64,000 nucleotides of DNA from Cytophagaceae bacterium (GTDB lineage: Bacteria > Bacteroidota > Bacteroidia > Cytophagales > Cyclobacteriaceae): assembly GCA_006969745.1 (NCBI GenBank), contig CP030886.1, positions 1,585,234-1,649,233 on the forward strand, in the 5' to 3' direction. The position numbers and the translations under genes are program-made. The notes under the pieces were generated by a model, which was not told where the DNA came from, did no database searches, and worked only from the letters and a program-made list of their open reading frames with translations. Positions 1-7,445 of this stretch are shown in pieces (the first letter of the stretch is position 1; each line of letters begins with the position of its first letter).

Positions 1-182
1 TTGATCCGCTCTGATGGAACCTTAGATATCGGAGTGGAAGTTTGGTGCAACTCAAGCATTAGCTCCTTGTATAAATCGCCCTTTAGGCTTTTTTGCACAA
101 AAACTCGCTCAAGATGTTGTCCGGACTTTACAGCTTCAATGACCGTTCGAATTCCGTAAATAATGTCAGATTTCTTATTCAT
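1..182 (-). CDS. rlmB: 23S rRNA 2'-O-methyltransferase RlmB/TrmH family, N-terminal fragment
   Basis: Reverse-strand reading gives about 60 residues beginning MNKKSDIIYGIRTVIEAVKS and running off the left edge of the window. The IYGIRTVIEA opening followed by a VFVQKSLKGD segment is the substrate-binding (SpoU_sub_bind) N-terminal domain of RlmB-like methyltransferases, which methylate the ribose of 23S rRNA G2251. The SPOUT catalytic knot lies outside the window, so the exact member (RlmB or another TrmH-family enzyme) cannot be fixed. The ATG is three bases downstream of the stop of the GWxTD gene, so the two are probably cotranscribed. Confidence 0.8.
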   Translation of the reverse strand, partial: MNKKSDIIYGIRTVIEAVKSGQHLERVFVQKSLKGDLYKELMLELHQTSTPISKVPSERI

Positions 183-185
183 TGA

Positions 186-1319
186 TCAACGACGCATCGT
201 CGCTATTTGCCTAAACCATTGCTCTTCAAATTCCTTATTGCGTCGCAATGCATATGTTTTGGATGCAAAAAAAGTAGAGATTACCGTGAACTCAAAGGCA
301 GAACCATCATCATAATACCATTCTTCCGAATTTCCTGTCCTGTAAACTTCATCTGGGGCTCCGAAAACTATATACATCATGCCTCGGTCTGTCTTCCAAC
401 CGGGCTTAAAATCTGTAAATAATATATTGGATCTTTCTACTACATTATAATATCTCCTAATGGCATTTCGTGCACGTGATTTTGTAGAATAGGTATTCAT
501 CCAAAAAGAATCAAATGATTGCTTAGGACTAGCAGATTTCAGCATTGACTTCTTCTCCTGCTCACTTGTTAAATAAAGCATGGATTCTATCAACTCGCCA
601 AGCTGACGATATTCAGGAAAGTATGGAGGAACTCTCAAAATAGTGACTCCCTGAGAAGCAAGCGAGTCCTTTAAAATATTATAGAACTTGTTTTCACGAA
701 AGTCTATTTCTCCAGTAAACCAGAAAGCAGTATCCATCTTTACTTGGGGCGCCAATGGTTTCATATCCGCCATTGGTGGATCTGCAGGAGGAAATACCTC
801 TGGGTATTGTGTTGCCAATAACGTGTCATTGCCTACCCAGGTAAATCCTGATCGATTGATATATTTTTCAAGAATAGGAAGGCCATTTTGATCTACAGGA
901 TAGATGGATGGAAACGAAAGCGATCCGATTTTGACTGGAATGTCATAGTAGTAAAAGCTTTCGGGCCTTGAAAATTTGACTACAAGAAGGCTTTCATCCA
1001 GCGACGGTAACCTTAATTTCAACATTACTTGATTATTGGTATTAAGCAAACTGTCAACTGCAGGAACAACTTCTCGATGCGCCTCAGATTCGTAACCATC
1101 CTGCACCAAAAACTCATAGTTCCAATTTGCAACTGAATCTGAAGTGATCTTTAAAAATACCATAATTCCATCATCAGTGCGAACCACCCTATGCGCCATT
1201 TTCACATTAAAATTCAGGTCGTATTGCCACGCTACATTGACTCTGGAAAAGTTGATTGCGTTTGAAGAGAATCCAATTAAAAACAGAATTACACCTAATA
1301 ACAGATCACGTGTTCTCAT
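186..1319 (-). CDS. GWxTD domain-containing secreted protein
   Basis: 377 residues with a hydrophobic N-terminal signal segment (LLLGVILFLIGFSSNA). Near residue 310 it carries PGWKTDRGMMYIVFGAPDEV followed by an EEWYYDDG stretch, the hallmark of the GWxTD domain found in secreted Bacteroidota proteins of unknown function. The central part is beta-rich and has no enzyme motif that I recognise. It sits directly upstream of the RlmB gene with a 3-bp gap, a probable operon, although no functional link is obvious. The family call is good; the biochemical role is unknown. Confidence 0.8.
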   Translation of the reverse strand: MRTRDLLLGVILFLIGFSSNAINFSRVNVAWQYDLNFNVKMAHRVVRTDDGIMVFLKITSDSVANWNYEFLVQDGYESEAHREVVPAVDSLLNTNNQVMLKLRLPSLDESLLVVKFSRPESFYYYDIPVKIGSLSFPSIYPVDQNGLPILEKYINRSGFTWVGNDTLLATQYPEVFPPADPPMADMKPLAPQVKMDTAFWFTGEIDFRENKFYNILKDSLASQGVTILRVPPYFPEYRQLGELIESMLYLTSEQEKKSMLKSASPKQSFDSFWMNTYSTKSRARNAIRRYYNVVERSNILFTDFKPGWKTDRGMMYIVFGAPDEVYRTGNSEEWYYDDGSAFEFTVISTFFASKTYALRRNKEFEEQWFRQIATMRR

Positions 1320-1394
1320 AGATATCCAAATTAGCTTAATAATTGATTTTCTTTGTGCACTTTAAACAAAAATCGTACGACATAACCTAATACA

Positions 1395-2165
1395 ATGAGT
1401 GTATATACAACAGAAATCGCTTCAGACAAGATTCCATCAGATAATGTGATTCATCAGCGACTACTGTCTGCTTATCATCAGGCCAAGCCTTTCATAAGTG
1501 GCCAATTGCTAGAGCTAGGTTGTGGTGAGGGGCGTGGTGTTGAGCTTTTGGCGCCTCTTGCAGATTCTTATATTGGTATTGATAAGATCAAATCTGTCAT
1601 TGAAAATCTTGAAAGTAAATTTCCGGACTATCAATTTATGAGCGGTGTTTTTCCTCCATTCCCTTTTGAGGACAACTCATTTGACACGATAGTGACTTTT
1701 CAGGTAATTGAACATGTGAAAGATGATGAGGGCTTCATCAAAGAAATACATCGGGTATTGAAACCGGGCGGGAAAGCACTTATAACAACTCCTAACATCA
1801 AAATGACACTTTCCAGAAATCCATGGCACGAGCGAGAATATACCGGAGACGAACTTGCAACTTTATGTAAAAGATATTTTGACAAGGTAGAGATGAAAGG
1901 AATCGCAGGAAATGAAAAAGTACTGGAGTATCATGAAAGAAATCGAGCATCTGTTCAGCGGATTATGCGTTTTGATATCTTTGATCTGCAGCACAAATTG
2001 CCTGCCGGCCTCCTTCGCATTCCATATGATATTTTGAATCGAATCAACAGGAATAAGTTGAAGGAAACAGATGACGATTTGGTAAAATCCATCACTTTCG
2101 AAGATTTCAGCTTAAAGGATCAGACCGAACAAAACCTTGATTTATTCTGTTTATTAACTAAATAA
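1395..2165 (+). CDS. class I SAM-dependent methyltransferase
   Basis: 256 residues. Motif I is LLELGCGEGRGVELLAP near residue 40, an acidic residue follows at GIDK, and motif IV/post-motif is FDTIVTFQVIEHVKDDEGFI, then the LKPGGKALITTPN segment typical of Methyltransf_11/UbiE-like enzymes. Soluble, with no membrane segments. The substrate cannot be told from sequence. It is transcribed divergently from the GWxTD gene and stands 50 bp before dps, with no other methyltransferase-linked genes nearby. Confidence 0.85.
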   Translation: MSVYTTEIASDKIPSDNVIHQRLLSAYHQAKPFISGQLLELGCGEGRGVELLAPLADSYIGIDKIKSVIENLESKFPDYQFMSGVFPPFPFEDNSFDTIVTFQVIEHVKDDEGFIKEIHRVLKPGGKALITTPNIKMTLSRNPWHEREYTGDELATLCKRYFDKVEMKGIAGNEKVLEYHERNRASVQRIMRFDIFDLQHKLPAGLLRIPYDILNRINRNKLKETDDDLVKSITFEDFSLKDQTEQNLDLFCLLTK

Positions 2166-2215
2166 CCGGTTATATCGGATGAAATCATTTTTTTAATATA
2201 GAATAACAGAATTTT

Positions 2216-2656
2216 ATGTCGACTCAATTAATAACAGAATTAAACCAACTTTTATCAGATTTTCATGTGTATTATCAAAATACGCGTGGTGCCCACTGGA
2301 ACATAAAGGGGCCTCGGTTTTTTGAATTGCATAATAAGTTTGAAGAACTATACACTGAGGCGTTAACCAATATTGATGAAATCGCAGAAAGAATATTAAC
2401 AATTGGTGGAAGGCCTCATCACGCGTTGGAAACATATCTTGAGTACTCTAACATTAAGTCGGTCAAGGATGAATCGCGAGATGATGCACTTGTCCAAATG
2501 ATAGTAAATAACCTGACTACACTTATCGGACAAGAGAATAAAGTAAAGGAAATGGCCGTTGAAGCAGGAGACAACGAGACGGAAGACATGATGATAGGCC
2601 TTGTGAACGTTCAGGAGAAAACCTTATGGATGTTCAATTCGTGGTTAGGTAAGTGA
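2216..2656 (+). CDS. dps: Dps-family DNA-protection / ferritin-like protein
   Basis: 146 residues, the usual Dps length. The ferroxidase region HWNIKGPRFFELHNKFEELY followed by DEIAERILTIGGRP matches the Dps signature (His/His/Asp/Glu at the dimer interface). Family members form dodecamers that oxidise and store iron with hydrogen peroxide and protect DNA in stationary phase. The stop codon overlaps the GTG start of the next gene (GTGA), suggesting translational coupling. No oxidative-stress operator was recognised upstream. Confidence 0.92.
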   Translation: MSTQLITELNQLLSDFHVYYQNTRGAHWNIKGPRFFELHNKFEELYTEALTNIDEIAERILTIGGRPHHALETYLEYSNIKSVKDESRDDALVQMIVNNLTTLIGQENKVKEMAVEAGDNETEDMMIGLVNVQEKTLWMFNSWLGK

Positions 2657-3144
2657 GAAAGTATCAGATAAAACATATCAAATACCTGCTAGTGGCATTT
2701 ATGCTAGCAGGTATTTTTTTTTCAGCTCCTGCTCAACGCAAGAAGAAAAAAAGGCAGCAAAATATTGCCAATGTCATAGCGACCGGGAGGTCATACATTG
2801 GCACGCCTTATAAGTGGGGTGGCAATACCAAAGCCGGAATTGACTGTTCCGGATTAATCCACAATTCATATAAGACCATTGGAGTGAAGTTGCCCAGAAC
2901 TGCGAAAGAACAATCAAAGACGGGTAAAAAGAGAGGTTGGGAAGGAATAAGGGAAGGCGATCTTGTGTACTTTAAATTCAAGAAAAAAGGCTCCAAATGG
3001 TATCACAGCGGTATGATCACACATGTTGGTGAGGATAAGATCCTTTTTGTTCACGCATCATCTTCCAGAGGCGTCGTAGAGTCTAATTTACTGAGTGAAT
3101 ACTATAAGCAGAATGTGAAAAGCTTTCGGAGGGTTATTAGATAA
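2653..3144 (+). CDS. NlpC/P60 family cell-wall hydrolase (C40 peptidase)
   Basis: 163 residues starting at GTG within the GTGA overlap with dps. A signal peptide (YLLVAFMLAGIFFSAPAQ) leads into a very basic RKKKKRQQ stretch. The NlpC/P60 core follows: GTPYKWGGNTKAGIDCSGL with the catalytic Cys, then HSGMITHVG with the catalytic His. Such enzymes cleave peptide stems of peptidoglycan, usually D-Glu/diamino acid bonds. The single-domain form without SH3 or LysM modules is common in Bacteroidota. Coupling with dps may be simple operon packing. Confidence 0.88.
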   Translation: MRKYQIKHIKYLLVAFMLAGIFFSAPAQRKKKKRQQNIANVIATGRSYIGTPYKWGGNTKAGIDCSGLIHNSYKTIGVKLPRTAKEQSKTGKKRGWEGIREGDLVYFKFKKKGSKWYHSGMITHVGEDKILFVHASSSRGVVESNLLSEYYKQNVKSFRRVIR

Positions 3145-3148
3145 AAAA

Positions 3149-3461
3149 GTGGAGCTAGCCGGTCTCGATCGGAGTGGCGTTCCACACGGCGACCACTACA
3201 CTGCTATTTCAAAGGTCAACAAATTAGACCAGGCAACCGAAAAAAGTTATAAAAGTGGAGCTAGCCGGTCTCGATCGGAGTGACGTCCCACACGGCGACC
3301 GCTATACTGCTATTTCAAAGGTCAACAAATTAGACCAGGCAACCGAAAAAAGTTATAAAAGTGGAGCTAGCCGGTCTCGATCGGAGTGGCGTTCCACACG
3401 GCGACCGCTACACTGCTATTTCAAAGGTCAACAAATTAGGCAACCGAAAAAAGTTATAAAA
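3149..3461. repeat. three tandem copies derived from the 3' half of tRNA-Ala
   Basis: Three direct units start at 3149, 3255 and 3361 (periods 106, 106 and 101 bp) and abut the intact tRNA-Ala gene. In the tRNA direction each unit has part of the anticodon arm (GCAGTGTAG), the first T-stem strand (GTCGCCG), an 18-base insertion (TGTGGAACGCCACTCCGA in units 1 and 3), then the tRNA 3' end from TCGAGACC to CTCCAC and about 50 bp of 3' flank. Unit 2 carries GGGACGTC in place of GGAACGCC, which keeps a GTGG/TCAC stem through a G-U pair. Unit 3 lacks 5 bp in the flank. No CCA or full cloverleaf can form, so these are not functional tRNAs. Confidence 0.9.
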
Positions 3462-3462
3462 G

Positions 3463-3536
3463 TGGAGCTAGCCGGTCTCGAACCGGCGACCTCTACACTG
3501 CCAGTGTAGCGCTCTAGCCAACTGAGCTATAGCCCC
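3463..3536 (-). tRNA. tRNA-Ala (anticodon GGC)
   Basis: Reverse strand folds as a complete cloverleaf: acceptor GGGGCTA with TAGCTCC, D-arm GCTC/GAGC, anticodon stem CTACA/TGTAG around loop CTGGCAG (anticodon GGC, read by GCC codons), T-arm GCCGG TTCGAGA CCGGC, discriminator A. CCA is not encoded. It is 74 nt and is the only intact copy in the repeat array on its 3' side. Antisense reading of this gene yields the well-known spurious peptide ending AGLEPATSTLPV. Confidence 0.97.
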
Positions 3537-3544
3537 AGAGTCGG

Positions 3545-3552
3545 CAAATATA
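3545..3552 (-). promoter_or_regulatory. -7 box of the tRNA-Ala promoter
   Basis: Reverse strand TATATTTG lies 9 bp before the tRNA 5' end and matches the Bacteroidota -7 consensus TAnnTTTG exactly. A clear TTG at -33 is not present; a TTT sits at the right spacing inside the end of the thioesterase gene. Confidence 0.6.
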
Positions 3553-3562
3553 ATCGGATTGT

Positions 3563-3946
3563 TTATTTAAAGAGTGATTGAATTTCCTCAGGCACGCGTT
3601 TCAATTTCTGAGTCTGTCTTTCAATCAGACACCAGTTGGTCTTAACTACAACCAAAAGCTCTTCATTTTTAAAAATCTTGACAATTCTGTCTGAAAAAGG
3701 TCCACGATAGCCTTCTACATAGGTCTGTACAATTAATTCATCTCCAAGAAAGGCCTGCTTCTTGTATTCTACATGATGTGATCGCACCATCCAATAATAA
3801 TTGTTGTCAATCTCTTTGCTAATTTCAGACAGCCAGTGCGCTCTTGAGATATCCAACGCCCATTTCAGATACACCAGATTATTTACATGGTTGTTAAAAT
3901 CCAGGTGATCTTTGGAAACGACTATTTTTTGGTCGAATAATTGCAT
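3563..3946 (-). CDS. acyl-CoA thioesterase, hotdog fold (YbgC/4HBT-like)
   Basis: 127 residues from ATG at 3946; a TTG six codons upstream is possible but gives a tail unlike the family. The segment DHLDFNNHVNNLVYLKWALD is the conserved hotdog-fold active-site region with the catalytic Asp and HVNN. Further on there is a SHHVEYKKQA strand and a NEELLVVVKTNWCLIE strand. Such enzymes hydrolyse acyl-CoA thioesters, possibly linked to membrane lipid metabolism. Monocistronic; its 3' end abuts the tRNA-Ala promoter. Confidence 0.82.
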   Translation of the reverse strand: MQLFDQKIVVSKDHLDFNNHVNNLVYLKWALDISRAHWLSEISKEIDNNYYWMVRSHHVEYKKQAFLGDELIVQTYVEGYRGPFSDRIVKIFKNEELLVVVKTNWCLIERQTQKLKRVPEEIQSLFK

Positions 3947-3989
3947 ATCAGAAACAAGTATCAATTTTAAGCCAACTTAAAAACTAACT

Positions 3990-4550
3990 ATGAGAAATGT
4001 ATTAATAGCAGCAATGATGGTAGCAACATTAGGCTCATTTGCCCAAAATGTTAGCCTTTCTGACAATCAATTAAATATCAACATCTTGGCTCTTACAGTG
4101 TCATATGAGCGTAAAATCGATGAAAACAAATCATTTACCCTCAGTGGCGGGATTGCCCCTACGGCTTATGCTGAGACGGGCACAAACGGTTCAAATTCGT
4201 ATTTTTTCGCATCGCCATATCTAACCTCCTCACTTAGAAATTATTATTCTCGAAAGAATATTAAAAAATCGAACTTGAGAAACAATTCCGGCAACTATGT
4301 AGGGCTTTATTACCAGCATCAATTCCAACCTTTTGGAAGCACGACTAATCCACTGGAGCAAATAGCCAGGAATCAGGTCACCAATGTATTCAATGTAGGA
4401 CCTGTATGGGGCTTTGAAAGAAACTATGCAAGTGGTATTCATCTTGATTTAAGTATTGGAATAGGTTACTCAAATGGTGAATTTCAGCGGTCTGGTGAAG
4501 TGACATTTATTGGAGGGTTTGAGTTTGGTTTTGTCTTATTCTCCAAATAA
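3990..4550 (+). CDS. predicted outer-membrane beta-barrel protein, unknown function
   Basis: 186 residues with a cleavable signal peptide (VLIAAMMVATLGSFAQ). The mature part alternates short beta strands rich in Tyr, Phe and Gly (YVGLYYQHQFQPFG, FNVGPVWGFERNY, LDLSIGIGYSNG) and ends in FEFGFVLFSK, a pattern expected of a small barrel (around eight strands). No specific family was recognised. Transcribed divergently from the thioesterase with a 43-bp gap and convergent with the TPR/LuxR regulator. Confidence 0.65.
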   Translation: MRNVLIAAMMVATLGSFAQNVSLSDNQLNINILALTVSYERKIDENKSFTLSGGIAPTAYAETGTNGSNSYFFASPYLTSSLRNYYSRKNIKKSNLRNNSGNYVGLYYQHQFQPFGSTTNPLEQIARNQVTNVFNVGPVWGFERNYASGIHLDLSIGIGYSNGEFQRSGEVTFIGGFEFGFVLFSK

Positions 4551-4562
4551 CAGGCTTCGATC

Positions 4563-6575
4563 TTAAGCATACTTAAGCATATAGTCCCTGAGGCTATCTT
4601 CCGGGCCCATTTCGAGTTTCTTTTTCAGACGATTGATCTTGCTTTTTACAGATCCCAAGGTCAAATGCGTAACGTTTGCGATTTCTTTGTTTGACATACC
4701 TATCTTCAAGTATGCACTTAGCTTCAAGTCTTCATTCGTAAGAGCTGGATTCTCTTCCTTCAGCTTATCGAAAAATTGAGGATGAACATCTTCAAATTTG
4801 TGCAGGAAACTATCCCAGCTATTATCCAGCGAATAGCTGTTCTTAATGGTTTTTTGCATTTCCTTGAGTGATGGCTTCAGCTCATCGCTCATTCTATTTT
4901 CCAAAAATGAAATCTTTTGACTCAGGTCGTTTAAAACACTGTTCTTTTCATGAGACGCCATTGCCATTGTAGCCAACTCCCGCTCCCTGGATTGAATTGC
5001 CTCCTGTGCTGCCTTACTCTCTCTATCTCTTAGCTCTTTTAACTTTTCATTTTTATCGGATAGTTGTTCATTGGCTATTTTCTTTATTCTATATCCACGA
5101 TACAACGACATTGCAATCAGCGCGATCAATACTGACACAGTAAGAGCTCCTAGTTTTATCCATCGTTCTCGTGCCAGCTCTTGCTCATATGCAAGTTCTT
5201 TCAATCGCAACTGTTCCTCCTCAACTGCACGTTCGCGTTCCAACCTATTTCGATACTCTATCCGTGCTATTTCAAGTGATTGATCTTCACCAAATGCCAA
5301 TTCTTCTTGCTCATTCCTTAGCTCCAGATATTTAAGAGCCTGAGAATCATTTCCTAATTCTTTGTAAGCTTTATACAGTATTTGATACGTCCCGGCAAGG
5401 TTTGTAAGCGATGCTGAATTATCATTTTTGCTCAGTGATTCTTTAGCTAGTGCTATTGATTTCTGATAATCGTTTTGTTTTAAGCTAACCTCAGCCAACC
5501 CTTTTAAATTATTGGCTTCCATTCCTAAAAATTTTCCAGTGGCCAGCTCTAATGACTTGTTATAGTTTTCTCTTGCACTTACATAATCTTCAACTCCTCG
5601 ATAATACTGCCCCAGCAAATTGTATCCATTTACCAGACCTTTAAGATAGCCTTGCTGAGCGCACAATTCAATGCTTTGGTCAATGTGGTATTTAGCTGAG
5701 TCTAGCTGGTTTAGCTTTAGACGCAGCTCTCCAATATCCAGGTGCACACCGGCCAGGCCATTTTTAGATCCTCTATTGGAATAGTATTCCAACGTTTCTT
5801 TTTGGATTTGAACTGCGGACTCAAAATCTTTCAACATTGAGTACGTACGACCAACCCTTCGTTTTGTCGCTACTATAAGTCTTTCATTCCCCAGAGCCTC
5901 GAACATACTCAATGCTTTTTGAAAGTAATCCATTGCCACAATAGGCTCCTTATTATCAATTTTTAGCATGCCGATATTGAGTTGGTTAAATCCAATTCCT
6001 AAAGAATCCTTAGCCAGGATGGCATATTCTATGCTCTTATTGTGGTAATAAACAGCAGAATCAATTTTCTTTAGCTCCTTGTAAATCACCGCCAGATTAT
6101 TGTAATTGTATGAACCTCCCTGCGGCTCATTATATGCATCATAAATCACCTGGCTTACCTTATGTGAATTGATCGCATCTTTTAATTGACCAACTTTCAC
6201 ATAGGCTATTCCCAGGTCGTTGATTGCTCTGGCAAGCTTTAATGAAACCACACTGTCATATTGGTTTTCCACATATTTGAGTAATGGCTCGTATGCCTCC
6301 ACCGACTGGCTATATCTTGAAGTACCCAGGTAGTAATCTCCAAGCGCTTTCTGGTAGTATATCAATTGTATTTCATTTTGGCTGTCCAGCAAGCCAGCCA
6401 TCCTGTCTATTTCCACTTTAGCGAGAGAGTCTTGGCTTTGACTAAACAGAGAATCTGCAAGACTGGCAGCCCTAAAAAATGCATCATCCTGATTGATCTG
6501 CGCACTAATGGTATAAGTAAACAGACAAACTAGAACCAAATGCACTACCCGCAGGCATACTCCCCTTTTTTCCAT
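4563..6575 (-). CDS. membrane-tethered TPR sensor with LuxR-type DNA-binding domain
   Basis: 670 residues. Signal-like N-terminus, then about ten tetratricopeptide repeats (residues about 50-430, for example NDLGIAYVKVGQLKDAINSH and YNNLAVIYKELKKIDSAVYY), a charged coiled coil, one transmembrane helix near 475-495 (IKLGALTVSVLIALIAMSLY), a second coiled coil, and a C-terminal helix-turn-helix (LKIGMSNKEIANVTHLTLGS). This architecture is widespread in Bacteroidota, where the TPRs face the periplasm and the LuxR domain the cytoplasm. Targets are unknown; the nearest divergent transcription unit is the RNA-element/YHYH operon. Confidence 0.85.
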   Translation of the reverse strand: MEKRGVCLRVVHLVLVCLFTYTISAQINQDDAFFRAASLADSLFSQSQDSLAKVEIDRMAGLLDSQNEIQLIYYQKALGDYYLGTSRYSQSVEAYEPLLKYVENQYDSVVSLKLARAINDLGIAYVKVGQLKDAINSHKVSQVIYDAYNEPQGGSYNYNNLAVIYKELKKIDSAVYYHNKSIEYAILAKDSLGIGFNQLNIGMLKIDNKEPIVAMDYFQKALSMFEALGNERLIVATKRRVGRTYSMLKDFESAVQIQKETLEYYSNRGSKNGLAGVHLDIGELRLKLNQLDSAKYHIDQSIELCAQQGYLKGLVNGYNLLGQYYRGVEDYVSARENYNKSLELATGKFLGMEANNLKGLAEVSLKQNDYQKSIALAKESLSKNDNSASLTNLAGTYQILYKAYKELGNDSQALKYLELRNEQEELAFGEDQSLEIARIEYRNRLERERAVEEEQLRLKELAYEQELARERWIKLGALTVSVLIALIAMSLYRGYRIKKIANEQLSDKNEKLKELRDRESKAAQEAIQSRERELATMAMASHEKNSVLNDLSQKISFLENRMSDELKPSLKEMQKTIKNSYSLDNSWDSFLHKFEDVHPQFFDKLKEENPALTNEDLKLSAYLKIGMSNKEIANVTHLTLGSVKSKINRLKKKLEMGPEDSLRDYMLKYA

Positions 6576-6708
6576 AATACAATAGCTATCCTGGTTTTCG
6601 CAATTTTCAAATTAAAAGAAAAAGATCAATGCTAACCTTTTGCTACCCCAATTTATTTTCTGAGCCTACGCAAGTAACTCATCTTTGGGGCATCTAATTT
6701 CATAATTA

Positions 6709-6787
6709 GAGTATCTCGTGGTAGTGATACTAAGGCGGGCATCCACTCGGATGCACAGAGCGGTTCTAAAGTGAACCGCTTTTTTCC
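6709..6787 (+). ncRNA. structured RNA element 1 of a tandem pair, terminator-ended
   Basis: Reading forward: stem AGTATC/GATACT enclosing TCGTGGTAGT, the shared string ACTAAGGCGG, a perfect hairpin GCATCC ACTC GGATGC, the linker CACAG, then a Rho-independent terminator AGCGGTTC taaagt GAACCGCT plus T run. A -7-like CATCTTTG at 6680-6687 could start it near 6694. It has the same order of parts as the element at 6830. It is either a small RNA or a riboswitch-like attenuator in the leader of the operon beginning at 6959. I do not recognise the RNA family. Confidence 0.55.
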
Positions 6788-6829
6788 TTTTTCCGGAATC
6801 AAGAATTACAATGGACAATAGATAATTAA

Positions 6830-6909
6830 TATACTATTTAGGTAGTACTAAGGCGGAGCACCCATCGTGGTGTGAATAGAGCGACTCGTGGTGGGGTCGC
6901 TTTTTTTTC
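6830..6909 (+). ncRNA. structured RNA element 2 of a tandem pair, terminator-ended
   Basis: A diverged second copy: stem TACTA/TAGTA, the shared GGTAGT and ACTAAGGCGG strings, a hairpin CACC/GGTG around CATCGT, linker GAATAG, then terminator GCGACTC gtggtg GGGTCGC followed by eight T. The helices are conserved in position while their sequences differ, which argues for selection on structure. No separate promoter is visible between the two elements, favouring a shared leader transcript. The next start codon lies 50 bp downstream. Confidence 0.55.
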
Positions 6910-6958
6910 GCAAGTTTTTGTACCTAATGTCATCTCATTCTAAACAATAGACTGCATC

Positions 6959-7435
6959 ATGAAGAAAGGCATTGGTCTACTTTTATTCTTTTTTTTTCAT
7001 TCAGGCCATTGCCATGATATACGTATTGCCGTATTTGAAATTTTTGAAGGAAGTACCGGCTTGGAAATGCGTATTTCCGCAGATCGCCACAACTTCATTC
7101 AAACACTAAAAACCGAATTCCAAGACTCTTATTGTGAAGAAATGTTTGGCAAAATCACGGCGGAATATTTACTGAATAAAATGGCTATTGAAGTTGATGG
7201 ACATTGTACCTCTTTTGAAGTATTCGGAATCGAATATTCTGATGAAAACATTTTTATTCAAGGGACACTCAACTTGAATCTTAAATCCATCTATGAAGTG
7301 AAAATGACCAATACATTCATGATTGATATCATAAAAGGTCACGATAACATAATGAAATTAAAACTCAATGATCGTTCACGCTCATTCAGACTTAATAGCA
7401 AGCGTACTTCAACGGTTGCTTTATATAATGATTAA
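6959..7435 (+). CDS. small secreted protein, possibly DUF6702-like
   Basis: 158 residues with signal peptide (MKKGIGLLLFFFFHSGHC). The rest alternates beta strands with a pattern of an IRIAVFEIFE strand, MRISADRHNFIQTL, NLNLKSIYEVKMTNTFMIDI and a closing KSFRLNSKRTS-like end, which resembles the Bacteroidota DUF6702 family (secreted, unknown role). The resemblance is weak and by eye only. It follows the tandem RNA elements and precedes the YHYH lipoprotein by 10 bp, so both probably form one operon. Confidence 0.55.
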   Translation: MKKGIGLLLFFFFHSGHCHDIRIAVFEIFEGSTGLEMRISADRHNFIQTLKTEFQDSYCEEMFGKITAEYLLNKMAIEVDGHCTSFEVFGIEYSDENIFIQGTLNLNLKSIYEVKMTNTFMIDIIKGHDNIMKLKLNDRSRSFRLNSKRTSTVALYND

Positions 7436-7445
7436 AAAAATTACT

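Noticed and set aside
28..42. TCGGAGTGG string in rlmB resembling the tRNA-insert core
   Set aside because: Only 9 bp match, inside a conserved coding frame and away from any tRNA; a similar match in fhs is likewise chance.
3149..3461. CRISPR-like array
   Set aside because: Units are about 106 bp with no unique spacers, only three copies, derived from tRNA, and no cas genes are present.
3255..3509. Open reading frame of 84 codons across the tRNA-Ala repeats
   Set aside because: It ends in AGLEPATSTLPV, the classic spurious peptide read antisense from tRNA-Ala, and is a by-product of the tandem repeat.
3149..3536. Integrated phage or genomic island at tRNA-Ala
   Set aside because: The tRNA 3' end is duplicated, but no integrase or island genes lie between copies and the units are too short.
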